The notes beneath the pieces are model-generated. The model had not been told where the DNA came from. It did no database searches and saw nothing but the letters and a program-made list of their open reading frames with translations. Of a DNA stretch of 64,000 nt, positions 42,758 to 50,955 are shown one piece after another. Both the position numbers and the translations under genes were made by a program. The stretch is from Microbacterium jejuense (lineage in GTDB: Bacteria; Actinomycetota; Actinomycetes; Actinomycetales; Microbacteriaceae), in NCBI RefSeq assembly GCF_019511665.1, contig NZ_JAEUAW010000001.1, positions 186,001 through 250,000 of the forward strand. The letters run 5' to 3'. Numbering within the stretch: the stretch's first letter is position 1; the number at the start of each line of letters is the position of its first letter.

Positions 42758-43729
42758 TCAGTTCGAGGAGGTGATCACGAACTCCGACGTCGGCGGCGTC
42801 GGGTCGGTGCCGGGCCGGTAGATGTCGGGCTCGAAGTAGATGACGCGTGCGGTGGGCACCGCCTCGCGCACCCGGGCCTCGACCCTGTCGATGTCGGCGG
42901 CGACCTGGGCGAGCGACGCGTCGGACGCGAAGCCGAGCTTGGCGGCGACCAGCAGCTCGTCGGGTCCGAGGTACAGCGTCTTGATGTGGATGAGCTTCTC
43001 GACCTCGGGACCGGACTCGATGGCCGTCACGATGCGGTCGTAGTCGGCATCCGTCGCCCCCTCGCCGACGAGGAGGCTCTTCGTCTCGATGCCGAGGACG
43101 ATCGCGATGAGGATCAGCAGCGTGCCGATCATCAGCGTGCCGAGGGCGTCGAACAGTGAGTTGCCCGTGATGACGGTGAGGCCCACTCCCAGCAGCGCGA
43201 AGCACAGGCCGGTGAGGGCGCCGACGTCTTCGAGCAGCACGACGGGCAGCTCGGGCGCCTTGGCGCGACGCACGAACGACACCCACGACTGGCCCTTCGC
43301 CCGCACGTGGTTGCTCTCTCGCACGGCGGTGCGCAGCGAGAAGCCCTCGAGGACGATCGAGATGACGAGCACCACGATCGGCAGCCACCACCACTTCTCG
43401 TCGAGCGCGTGGGGGTGGGTGATCTTCTCGACGCCCTCGTAGATGGCGAACAGGCCACCCACCGAGAACAGGATGATCGACACCACGAACGCGTACACGT
43501 AGCGCTCGCGGCCGTAGCCGAACGGGTGCTCGCGGTCGGCGGACTTCTTCGCCCGCCGGCCGCCCAGCATCAGCAGCAGCTGGTTGCACGAATCGGCGAC
43601 CGAGTGGATCGCCTCGGCCAGCATCGACGCCGAACCCGAGAGGAACCATGCCACGAACTTCGCGAGGGCGATGCCCATGTTCGCCAGGAACGCCGCGAGG
43701 ATCGCCTTGCCGCCGCCGGAAGCACTCAT
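42758..43729 (-). CDS. cation diffusion facilitator (CDF) transporter
   Basis: 323 residues with about six membrane helices in the first 220 and a cytoplasmic ferredoxin-like C-terminal domain. The metal site in helix 2 appears as AEAIHSVADSCNQ (His and Asp); helix 5 has LLEDVGALTGL, with Glu-Asp where many CDFs have His-Asp. The loop motif HPFGYGRERYVYAF is characteristic of the ZnT9-like branch. It would export Zn, Fe, Mn or Co in exchange for protons. AGTCTA (43737-43742), TAGACT on the coding strand, ends 7 nt before ATG 43729. Confidence 0.9.
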   Translation of the reverse strand: MSASGGGKAILAAFLANMGIALAKFVAWFLSGSASMLAEAIHSVADSCNQLLLMLGGRRAKKSADREHPFGYGRERYVYAFVVSIILFSVGGLFAIYEGVEKITHPHALDEKWWWLPIVVLVISIVLEGFSLRTAVRESNHVRAKGQSWVSFVRRAKAPELPVVLLEDVGALTGLCFALLGVGLTVITGNSLFDALGTLMIGTLLILIAIVLGIETKSLLVGEGATDADYDRIVTAIESGPEVEKLIHIKTLYLGPDELLVAAKLGFASDASLAQVAADIDRVEARVREAVPTARVIYFEPDIYRPGTDPTPPTSEFVITSSN

Positions 43730-43818
43730 GCCGATGAGTCTACGGACACTTGGTCGCGTGCCTCGCCCCGTGCGAGCGCCGCGGCCGCGACGCGCCGCTG
43801 CCCGCCGCGTGCGTCGGA

Positions 43819-44931
43819 TCAGTCGGACGAGCGCAGGATGATGGCCTCGGTCGGCGGAGCCGGGTCGTGCGGGTGCCCGACGTACCCGATGACCTCCAGG
43901 AGCGCGTGCCGGAACTCGGCCGGCCGCTCGAGATGAGGCGAGTGACCGACGCCCTCCAGGCTCACCTCGGCGACCTCGCCGCCGGCGGCCGCATAGCGCC
44001 CGAGCACGTCCCGGGTCTGCGACACCATCTCCTGCGGCGGCGCGACGTCGTCGCCGGGCCACCCCGGGATCACGCCCAGCTTGCCGAGGTGGTTGAGGTC
44101 GTAGAACGAGGCGTCCGACACGATGGCGTCGGCGGTGCCGTGGATCCACAGGATCGGCGGCTTCGGGTCGAGGTCCACGATGCCCGATACATCGAAGTGG
44201 CCGGGCGCCATCGTGTTGAGCACGCCGAGGCCGCCCGCGCCGAAGCCCGGCCAGCTCTCGCTCTGGACGGCGTCGCCGGGGTAGTTGCCGGTGGCGGTCG
44301 AGGTGCTGAGCATCGACTCGACCCATACGTCCTCGTGCGCGGTCGTGTAGCCCGCGGCGACGTAGCCCGAGCGGAACACGCTGCGCGGCGACGTGGGCGC
44401 CTCGTCGGTGGTGTCGTGGTCGATCAATCGCTGGACGAAGTCGGGGTTCGCGCCGCCGCCTCCGCAGCCGGCGTCGTCGTCGGTCAGGCGCGTGCCGTCG
44501 CGCCGCGTGCCGCCGAAGCCGTAGGGCGAGACGGGCGACTGCAGCGTAAGGCTGAGCACGGGGTGATCGAGCGCGTACTGCATGATCACGCCGCCGCCCA
44601 TCGACCACCCGACGAGGTGCGCGGTCTCGATGCCGAGCGTCTGCAGCGTCGCGTACAGGTCGTCGCTGAAGTCCCGCACGCCGCGCGTCGCGTCGACGGG
44701 GGCGCTCTCGGTGCCACCGAAGCCGCGCAGGTCGACGGCGATGACGCGCAGGTCGGAGGGGAGGTCCTGCATGGTCTCTTGCCAGAACAGCGACGACGAC
44801 ACGTTCCCGTGGATGAGGACCACGGTGCGCTCCGCCGGCGCGGCCGGATCGTCGCCCGCCCGCTCCAGCACGTTGACAGACAGATCGGGCGTCTCCACGA
44901 TGCGAGCGGTGATGCCGTCGAAGAGGGTCAT
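43819..44931 (-). CDS. alpha/beta hydrolase
   Basis: 370 residues. VVLIHGNVSSSLFWQE (about 37-52) is the oxyanion region, VGWSMGGGVIMQYA (about 107-120) the nucleophile elbow, WIHGTADAIVSD carries the acid and GVGHSPHLE the His. It has an extended insert (about 140-240) between strands 6 and 7 as a cap. ATG 44931 (MTLFDGITARIV) follows a GGAGA site; the frame opens 27 codons earlier without a site. Substrate unknown. Confidence 0.85.
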   Translation of the reverse strand: MTLFDGITARIVETPDLSVNVLERAGDDPAAPAERTVVLIHGNVSSSLFWQETMQDLPSDLRVIAVDLRGFGGTESAPVDATRGVRDFSDDLYATLQTLGIETAHLVGWSMGGGVIMQYALDHPVLSLTLQSPVSPYGFGGTRRDGTRLTDDDAGCGGGGANPDFVQRLIDHDTTDEAPTSPRSVFRSGYVAAGYTTAHEDVWVESMLSTSTATGNYPGDAVQSESWPGFGAGGLGVLNTMAPGHFDVSGIVDLDPKPPILWIHGTADAIVSDASFYDLNHLGKLGVIPGWPGDDVAPPQEMVSQTRDVLGRYAAAGGEVAEVSLEGVGHSPHLERPAEFRHALLEVIGYVGHPHDPAPPTEAIILRSSD

Positions 44932-45015
44932 ATCGGGTTCTCCACGTCTCGCAGAGGCCCCTGCGCCCCCGCACCTCCGAGGATAGACCGCGTCGCCGCC
45001 GTTGTGAATCACCTT

Positions 45016-45696
45016 TCAGGTTGTGGGGTCCGTACCCTCCGTCGGCGTCTGGCCGGTGTAGAACGCGAAGGTGTTGCCGGCGGCGCGGTGGGCTTCGGCC
45101 GGATCGGCGCCGGCCGCGGCGTGCGCGGCGCCCCACGCGTCGGCCGCGCCGCGGTAGAAGGCGCGACCCTCGTCCGTGAACGCCCAGGCCTCGGCGTCTT
45201 CGGGGGAGGGGCCGACGCCGCCGGTGAGGTGCAGCGCGAGGCCGAGGAGTCCGCCGTCCCAGCCGACGCCGGTCGCGCCGGGTCCGTAGGTCTCCCAGAA
45301 CCCGGGCGGGACGTCGTCGGTGCGCGCCACGTGCTCCAGTTCGAGACGCGTCGCGTCCGCACCCTCGGCTGTCAGGCGCACCGTGAGCCAGGTCACGCCG
45401 CCGCCGTACTCCCACGTCGCCTTGTAATGCGCGGCTCCGGCGGCGGGCGGCACGCACTCCTGGATCTCGCCACCCGCATTGTTCTCGATCTGATAGCGCC
45501 CGCCGGCACGCAGGTCGCCCGAGATGGGCTGGAACCACCGCGCGATGCGGGATGCGGTCGTGACGGCATCCCATACGTCCTCGATGGGCGAGGGGTACGT
45601 CTGCGCGAGCGTCTGCACCCGCGCGGCGTAGCCGTCGATGTCCTCGTCGGCGATCTCGCGCGTCACCGCGGCGAGCTGGCCCTGTACGTCGACCAT
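45016..45696 (-). CDS. SRPBCC (AHSA1/START-like) domain protein
   Basis: 226 residues. The AHSA1-type helix-grip domain covers about residues 25-160, with TYPSPIEDVWDAVTTASRIARWF near the start and GGRYQIENNAGGEI in the first sheet. The last 60 residues form an extra helical tail. It binds hydrophobic ligands. It follows the ArsR gene with a 1-bp gap, a pairing common across bacteria in which the regulator controls the SRPBCC gene. Confidence 0.85.
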   Translation of the reverse strand: MVDVQGQLAAVTREIADEDIDGYAARVQTLAQTYPSPIEDVWDAVTTASRIARWFQPISGDLRAGGRYQIENNAGGEIQECVPPAAGAAHYKATWEYGGGVTWLTVRLTAEGADATRLELEHVARTDDVPPGFWETYGPGATGVGWDGGLLGLALHLTGGVGPSPEDAEAWAFTDEGRAFYRGAADAWGAAHAAAGADPAEAHRAAGNTFAFYTGQTPTEGTDPTT

Positions 45697-45697
45697 G

Positions 45698-46084
45698 TCA
45701 GTCCTCCTGTGGATCGGTCGTGTGCGTGTCGTCGGTCTCGGCATCGCGCTCGGCCGCGAGGCGGCGTTCGCGCCGGCCGCGCGCGAGCTCGGTGGCCAGG
45801 GCGTCGAGATGCGGCTGCCAGAACCGCCGGAACGGGTCGAACCACGCCGCTGCGGATGCCAGCGGCTCGGGGTCGATCGCGTACAGGCGACGGGCGCCGT
45901 CGGGGCGCACGGTCGCGAACCCGGACTCCCGCAGCACCCTGAGGTGCTGCGAGACCGCGGGCTGCGAGATGCCGAACTCGCGCTGCACGTCCTGGCCGAT
46001 CTCGCCGGCGCTGCGCTCGCCCTCCGCGAGGAGTTCGAGGATGCGCCGGCGAACGGGGTCGCCGAGGATGTCGAGCGCGTGCAT
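45698..46084 (-). CDS. ArsR family transcriptional regulator (SRPBCC partner)
   Basis: 128 residues. The winged helix is clear: LGDPVRRRILELLAEGERSAGEIG (7-30) and FGISQPAVSQHLRVLRESGF (about 37-56). It lacks the Cys metal sites of ArsR/SmtB, so it is probably not a metal sensor. The tail (90-128) is charged. It forms an operon with the SRPBCC gene and probably binds the palindrome at 46105-46116. Confidence 0.9.
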   Translation of the reverse strand: MHALDILGDPVRRRILELLAEGERSAGEIGQDVQREFGISQPAVSQHLRVLRESGFATVRPDGARRLYAIDPEPLASAAAWFDPFRRFWQPHLDALATELARGRRERRLAAERDAETDDTHTTDPQED

Positions 46085-46104
46085 GGATCGATGATTGCGT
46101 TAAC

Positions 46105-46116
46105 ACTTATATAAGT
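46105..46116. promoter_or_regulatory. AT-rich palindrome, putative ArsR operator
   Basis: ACTTATATAAGT is a perfect 12-bp palindrome in an AT-rich patch 21 bp upstream of the arsR ATG and about 50 bp upstream of proC. It is a likely binding site for the ArsR protein; no other function is apparent. Confidence 0.6.
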
Positions 46117-46165
46117 CAAGACCGAAGCGAGGGATGCCGTCACGCCCGGCTCGTAGGATGACGCC

Positions 46166-47008
46166 ATGGCTGAAGAAACCCCGACCCTCCCGCCCATCGC
46201 GATCCTCGGCGCCGGCTCGATGGGCGGCGCGATCGCACGCGGGCTGTCCCGCTCGGGGCTGGCGACGGCGGGTGTCACGGCGACGAACCGGTCGCGTGAG
46301 AAGGCGGCAGAGCTCGCCGGCCTCGAGGGGGTCACGAGCATCGCGCTGGAGGAGCGCGCGACCGGCAACACCGACGCCGCGGCTGCCGCCGACATCGTGC
46401 TGGTCGGCGTGAAGCCCGCGATGGTGCCCGACCTGCTGCGCGAGATCGCCCCGGTGCTCCGCCCCGGCACGCTCGTCGTGAGCCTCGCGGCCGGCGTGAC
46501 GATCGAGACGTTCGAGCGGATCCTCGGCGATGCGGCGGTGCTGCGCTCGATGCCCAACACGCCCGCCCTCGTCGGTCGCGGGGTCACCGGCCTCGCCGCC
46601 GGTTCGCGCGCCGACGCCGGCGCCGTCGCCCTCGTGCGGCGTCTGTTCGAGACGGTGGGCACGGTGATCGAGGTGCCCGAAGCGCAGATCGACGCGCTGT
46701 CCACCATCTCGGGGTCCGGTCCCGCCTACTTCTTCCTCGTCGTCGAGGAGTTCACGAAGGCCGCGATCGGCAAGGGGTTCGCCGAGCACGAGGCCCGGCT
46801 CATGGCCGAGCAGACCTTCGTCGGCGCGGCGGCCCTGCTGGAGGCATCCGATCACGATCCGGCCGAGCTGCGCCGGCAGGTGACGAGCCCCAAGGGCACC
46901 ACCGAGCGGGCCGTCGCGGCGCTGCAGGACGCCGCCCTCGACGAGGTCTTCGCGCGCGCCACCGACGCCGCCCTGGCCCGCGCGAAGGAGCTGGCGGCGG
47001 GGGCGTGA
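46166..47008 (+). CDS. proC: pyrroline-5-carboxylate reductase
   Basis: 280 residues, the last step of proline synthesis. The NAD(P) loop is IAILGAGSMGGAIARGL (11-27), the RSMPNTPALVGRGVTGL segment lies near 128, and the family signature ISGSGPAYFFLVVEE is followed by TSPKGTTERAVAAL. TAGGAT (46154-46159) ends 6 nt before ATG 46166 (leaderless pattern). Length and motifs are normal. Confidence 0.95.
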   Translation: MAEETPTLPPIAILGAGSMGGAIARGLSRSGLATAGVTATNRSREKAAELAGLEGVTSIALEERATGNTDAAAAADIVLVGVKPAMVPDLLREIAPVLRPGTLVVSLAAGVTIETFERILGDAAVLRSMPNTPALVGRGVTGLAAGSRADAGAVALVRRLFETVGTVIEVPEAQIDALSTISGSGPAYFFLVVEEFTKAAIGKGFAEHEARLMAEQTFVGAAALLEASDHDPAELRRQVTSPKGTTERAVAALQDAALDEVFARATDAALARAKELAAGA

Positions 47009-47020
47009 CGGCGCGGGGCG

Positions 47021-47398
47021 TCAGCTCTTGTGCGCCTGATCCATCCACCATTCGGTGAAGGCCTCGGCACGGCGGTCCTCGGCGAGGTCGATCACCCACA
47101 GGTTGCTGTACACGGTGCCCGAGTCGTAGCGCGTCACGCCCTCGACGATCGCGCGGCGGCCGTCCACGGCCGTCACGTCGCCCTCGAAGCGGTACGTGCC
47201 GGGTTCGTCGCGCCGGTCCAGCCAGGACGCGACGATCGCGTCCTGGCCCGTCACGGCAGTCGTCCACGGCTCGTACCGGTACACGGCCTCGGGGGTGAAG
47301 ACGGCGCGGATGTCGTCCGGATCGTTCGACTCCCACGCCCGGAGGTAGCCGTCGAGCCACGCACGCGCCGCAGCCAGGGTCTGGTCTCGTTCGGTCAT
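47021..47398 (-). CDS. nuclear transport factor 2 / SnoaL-like protein
   Basis: 125 residues with a cone-shaped NTF2-like fold: WLDGYLRAWESNDPDDIRAVFTPEAVY at the N-terminus (two stretches) and YSNLWVIDLAEDRRAEAFTEWW at the C-terminus. Many such proteins are small isomerases, hydrolases or binding proteins; nothing here shows which. CAGACT on the coding strand ends 6 nt before the ATG. Confidence 0.8.
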   Translation of the reverse strand: MTERDQTLAAARAWLDGYLRAWESNDPDDIRAVFTPEAVYRYEPWTTAVTGQDAIVASWLDRRDEPGTYRFEGDVTAVDGRRAIVEGVTRYDSGTVYSNLWVIDLAEDRRAEAFTEWWMDQAHKS

Positions 47399-47437
47399 GA
47401 CGGCAGTCTGCGCGGGGGCGCCGACATCCGTCCAGGC

Positions 47438-48109
47438 TCAGCGCTCGAGTGACGCGAAGCGCTCGATGTCGGAGTTGGTGCCCGACACGATGATGAGGTC
47501 GTGGTTGGTCACGACGGTGTTGGCCTCCGCGTAGCGGAACGGCTTGCCCGGGCTCTTCACACCGACGACCGTCACGTTGTACTTCGTGCGCACGCCCGAC
47601 TCGTTGAGGCCCTTGCCGCGGATGAACTTCGGCGGATATAGCTTGGCCAGCGCGAAGTCGTCGTCGAACCGGATGAAGTCGAGCATGCGGCCGCTCACGA
47701 GATGCGCGACGCGCTCGCCGGCCTCGCGCTCGGGGTAGATCACGTGGTTGGCGCCGACGCGGGCGAGGATCTTGCCGTGCGACTGCGACACGGCCTTCGC
47801 CCAGATCTGCGGCACCTTCAGGTCGACGAGGTTCGCCGTGATGAGGACCGAGGCCTCGATGGAGGAGCCGACCGCGACGACGGCCACCTGGAAGTCCTGC
47901 GCGCCGATCTGCTTGAGCGCGTCGATGTTCTTGGCGTCGGCCTGCACCGTGTGCGTGACCCGCTCCGACCACTTCTGCACCAGGTCGAGGTTCTCGTCGA
48001 TCGCGAGCACCTCGCGGTCCAGGCGATCGAGCTCGCCGGCGCAGGCGGCGCCGAAGCGGCCCAGTCCGATGACCAGGACGGGCGCGTCGCCCCTCAAGCG
48101 CTCAACCAA
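47438..48109 (-). CDS. ktrA: potassium channel regulatory subunit (KtrA/TrkA, RCK domains)
   Basis: 223 residues: RCK-N Rossmann domain with VLVIGLGRFGAACAGEL (11-27) and the acidic ligand position in LAIDEN (about 35-40), followed by an RCK-C domain from about 140. It forms the cytoplasmic gating ring of a Ktr/Trk potassium transporter, responding to nucleotides. The ATG lies 8 bp inside the end of ktrB, so the two are translated together. Confidence 0.9.
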   Translation of the reverse strand: MVERLRGDAPVLVIGLGRFGAACAGELDRLDREVLAIDENLDLVQKWSERVTHTVQADAKNIDALKQIGAQDFQVAVVAVGSSIEASVLITANLVDLKVPQIWAKAVSQSHGKILARVGANHVIYPEREAGERVAHLVSGRMLDFIRFDDDFALAKLYPPKFIRGKGLNESGVRTKYNVTVVGVKSPGKPFRYAEANTVVTNHDLIIVSGTNSDIERFASLER

Positions 48110-49547
48110 CGATCGGCCTTTCGACGGGCAGCGAGTAGAGCTGCGAACGGTTCGTCGCGGCCACGGCCGCGGCGAGAGTCACTGTACCAACGCGACCCAT
48201 GACGATCGTGAGGGCGAGGACGTACACGGCGGGATCGGGGAGCGTCTCGGTCAGCCCCGTCGACAGGCCGACGGTCGCGAAGCCCGAGATCACGTCGAAC
48301 AGCACGTCGCCGAGATCGGCCTTCGTGATCTGCGTGATGATGATCGTCGAGATCGCGACGATCGTCGCGCCCCACGCGACGACCGACAGCGCGACCCGCA
48401 GCACATCGCTCGGGATGCGGCGGCCGAACACCTGGTTGGACGCCCGGCCCTTCGCCTCCGAGACGACGGCGAGGGCGATCACGGCGAGCGTGGTCACCTT
48501 GATGCCGCCGGCGGTGGATGCCGAGCCGCCGCCGACGAACATGAGCATGCAGGCGACGAGCAGGCTCGACTGGTTGAGCTGCCCGATGTCGAGGATCGCG
48601 AAGCCGCCGGATCTGGTCATCGCCGACAGGAAGAACGCCTGGAACGTCGTGTCCCAGGCGTCGTTGGTGCCGAGTGTCAGCAGGTTGTCGTACTCCAGGA
48701 CGAGGAAGACGACGCCGCCCAGGAAGAACAGGGTCACGGTCGTGATGATCGTGAGCTTGGCGTGCAGCGACCACCGGCGCACGTGCCACAGCTGACGGCG
48801 GAGCGTGTAGATCACGGGGAAGCCGATGGAGCCCAGGAACACGCCTGCCATCAGCACCGTGAGGAAGAAGTAGTCGTGGCGGAACGGCTCCAGGCCCTGC
48901 GGGTTGGGGGTGAAGCCGGTGTTGGTGAACGACATCGCCGCGTAGAAGGGCGCCTCCCACAGCGCGACGTTCCACGGCACGCCCGCGACCAGCAGCCCGG
49001 GGTAGAGCAGGATGGCGATGCCCGCCTCGATGACGAGCGTCGACAGCGCGACCGTCGCGAGCAGGCTGCCGATCTGACCCAGCTGCACGGTCTGGCTCTC
49101 GTTGACCGGGCCGCCGTGCGTGCGCAGCGGGTTGGTGTCGCTCGCGGCGATGAGCTTCGCCCGCAGCCCCAGCCGTCGCGAGATGACGAGACCCAGGATC
49201 GACGCGAGGGTCAGCACGCCCAGCGCGCCGATCTGCACGCCGACGAAGACCAGCACGTGCCCGAACGGCGACCAGTGCGTCGCCATGTCGACCGTCGCGA
49301 GGCCCGTGACGCAGATGGTCGACACCGCCGTGAAGAACGCGTCCGCGAACGGCGTCCGAACCCCGTCGGCCGCCGCGATGGGCAGCGAGAACAGCACCGT
49401 GAAGACAAGGATCAACGACAGGAAGATGATGATCGCGAACCGGGCAGGGGAGCGCTGCGTGAGGTCGCGGAAGAACTCCATGAAGGCGTGACCGATCGCC
49501 CGGACGCGGCCCGCCGCACCGACGGGGGCGCGCCTGCCATCCGTCAT
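48102..49547 (-). CDS. ktrB: TrkH/KtrB potassium transporter membrane subunit
   Basis: 481 residues with the fourfold M1-P-M2 plan. Selectivity-filter loops appear as CVTGLAT, FTNTGFTPN, TRSGGFAI and ATVGLSTG. It carries out Na+ or H+ coupled or channel-like K+ uptake with KtrA. A GGGAGGA site lies 7 nt before ATG 49547 (MTDGRRAPVG), which fixes the start over a longer frame. The two genes form a complete Ktr system. Confidence 0.92.
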   Translation of the reverse strand: MTDGRRAPVGAAGRVRAIGHAFMEFFRDLTQRSPARFAIIIFLSLILVFTVLFSLPIAAADGVRTPFADAFFTAVSTICVTGLATVDMATHWSPFGHVLVFVGVQIGALGVLTLASILGLVISRRLGLRAKLIAASDTNPLRTHGGPVNESQTVQLGQIGSLLATVALSTLVIEAGIAILLYPGLLVAGVPWNVALWEAPFYAAMSFTNTGFTPNPQGLEPFRHDYFFLTVLMAGVFLGSIGFPVIYTLRRQLWHVRRWSLHAKLTIITTVTLFFLGGVVFLVLEYDNLLTLGTNDAWDTTFQAFFLSAMTRSGGFAILDIGQLNQSSLLVACMLMFVGGGSASTAGGIKVTTLAVIALAVVSEAKGRASNQVFGRRIPSDVLRVALSVVAWGATIVAISTIIITQITKADLGDVLFDVISGFATVGLSTGLTETLPDPAVYVLALTIVMGRVGTVTLAAAVAATNRSQLYSLPVERPIVG

Positions 49548-49652
49548 ACGGAATCCTCCCTGGGCGAATCGGCACGCGTGCACCCGACACCCCGTGGGCG
49601 CCAGGCGGTCGTGCTCATGGTACTCGGCAGGGGTCCCGACTACTCTGAGCCT

Positions 49653-50063
49653 ATGGCGGACATCTTCGACGTGATCGCGGACCGAACGCGTCGCGACATC
49701 CTTCGACTGCTGCTCGATCGCTCATCCGCCGGGGAACGCGGCACCAGCGTGTCGCACATCGTCACGGAGCTCGGTGCCAGCCAGCCGACGGTGTCGAAGC
49801 ACTTGAAGGTGCTGCGCGACGCGCACCTCGTCTCGGTCCGCGAAGAAGGCCAGCACCGCTACTACAGCCTGTCCGCGGCGCCGCTGGACGAGGTCGACGA
49901 CTGGCTGGTCCCCTTCCTGGACGACGACGGACTCGGCGACGCCGCCGCCCCTGCCGGCACCCTGACCGAGTCCGCCGCGCACGCCGCTGACGTCGTCGGC
50001 CGCGCCGCGGCCTCCGCCAAGCACGCGTTCGAGACGGCGCTGAAGAAGCTGCCGGGTCGCTGA
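49653..50063 (+). CDS. ArsR-like winged-helix regulator
   Basis: 136 residues. The winged helix is IADRTRRDILRLLLD (8-22) and LGASQPTVSKHLKVLRDAHLVSVREEGQHRYY (in two stretches, about 40-71). The C-terminal 55 residues are Ala-rich and helical, unlike metal-sensing ArsR proteins, and there are no Cys ligands. TACTCT (49641-49646) ends 6 nt before ATG 49653. It is divergent from ktrB but separated by about 100 bp; its targets are unknown. Confidence 0.87.
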   Translation: MADIFDVIADRTRRDILRLLLDRSSAGERGTSVSHIVTELGASQPTVSKHLKVLRDAHLVSVREEGQHRYYSLSAAPLDEVDDWLVPFLDDDGLGDAAAPAGTLTESAAHAADVVGRAAASAKHAFETALKKLPGR

Positions 50064-50067
50064 CCAC

Positions 50068-50080
50068 TCGACAGGCTCAG
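50068..50080 (+). repeat. TCGACAGGCTCAG element, copy 2
   Basis: TCGACAGGCTCAG lies just downstream of the ArsR-like gene and is followed by GGACCG. It matches the inverted copy at 42741-42753 exactly and resembles 60998-61017. Confidence 0.6.
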
Positions 50081-50089
50081 GGACCGCGA

Positions 50090-50126
50090 GATGACGGGAT
50101 GCCGCGGCCCGCGGCATCCCGTCATC
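50090..50126. terminator. strong bidirectional terminator with GGATGCC stem
   Basis: GATGACGGGATGCCGC (50090-50105) and its exact complement (50111-50126) form a perfect 16-bp stem with loop GGCCC. It lies between the convergent ArsR-like gene and the ABC permease gene. Confidence 0.8.
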
Positions 50127-50148
50127 GTCTGTCATGGCGGCTCGACCG

Positions 50149-50955
50149 TCAGCGTCGCCCGCTCTTGCGGCCGAACAGCCACGCACCCCACACGGCCGAG
50201 GCGGCGAGGATCAGCACGCACCAGCCGACGGCCCACAGCGGCTCGGTGCCGAGCTCGGTGCCCATCAGGAGCCCGCGGATCGTCTCGATGATCGGCGTGA
50301 TGGGCTGGTTGTCGGCGAACCACTGCAGCCACGTAGGCATCGTGTCGACCGGCACGAAGGCGCTCGACAGGTACGGCAGGAACAGCAGGATGAACCCGTA
50401 GCCCGACGCCGCCTCGGGGCTGCCGGCGGCCAGCCCGATGGCTGCGAAGAGGTACGTGATCGTCAGGATGTACAGCGCGATGAGCGCCGTCGCGCCGAAC
50501 CAGGCGGCGACGCCGCCGGTCGGACTGAATCCGAGCAGCAGCGCGACGCCGATCACGACGGCCGTGGCCAGCAGGTTGCGCACGAGGCTCGAGATCACGT
50601 GGCCGGTGAGCACCGCCCCCGCGCGCAGCGGCATCGTGCGGAACCGGTCGATGATGCCGCTCGACATGTCGCGGGCGACGTAGGTCGCCGTCGTGGCGGC
50701 GCCGAAGCCGGCGCACAGCAGGATGATGCCCGGCACGACGTAGTCGACGTACGAGCCGTCGGGGTCGAGCGCGCCGCCGAACACGAACGTGAACAGCAGC
50801 ATGAGCATCACGGGCAGCATGATCGACATGCTGAGCGACTCGCCGTCGCGCAGCGACTGCGTCATGCTGCGGCGGACGAACACCGCTTCGGCGGTGAATC
50901 CGCGAAGGCGCGGACGGGGGACGGCCGTGACGGCGGCCGGGGCGAGGGCGGTCAT
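50149..50955 (-). CDS. ABC-2 type exporter permease (DrrB-like)
   Basis: 268 residues, six predicted helices, ABC-2 permease family: TQSLRDGESLSMSIMLPVMLML, SYVDYVVPGIILLCAGFG and the ARDMSSGIIDRFRTMPLRAGAVLTGH stretch (in parts) are typical of the DrrB/daunorubicin-resistance type. It exports drugs or lipids with the ATPase encoded upstream. The ATG overlaps the ATPase gene stop (ATGA, 50952-50955). Confidence 0.92.
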   Translation of the reverse strand: MTALAPAAVTAVPRPRLRGFTAEAVFVRRSMTQSLRDGESLSMSIMLPVMLMLLFTFVFGGALDPDGSYVDYVVPGIILLCAGFGAATTATYVARDMSSGIIDRFRTMPLRAGAVLTGHVISSLVRNLLATAVVIGVALLLGFSPTGGVAAWFGATALIALYILTITYLFAAIGLAAGSPEAASGYGFILLFLPYLSSAFVPVDTMPTWLQWFADNQPITPIIETIRGLLMGTELGTEPLWAVGWCVLILAASAVWGAWLFGRKSGRR

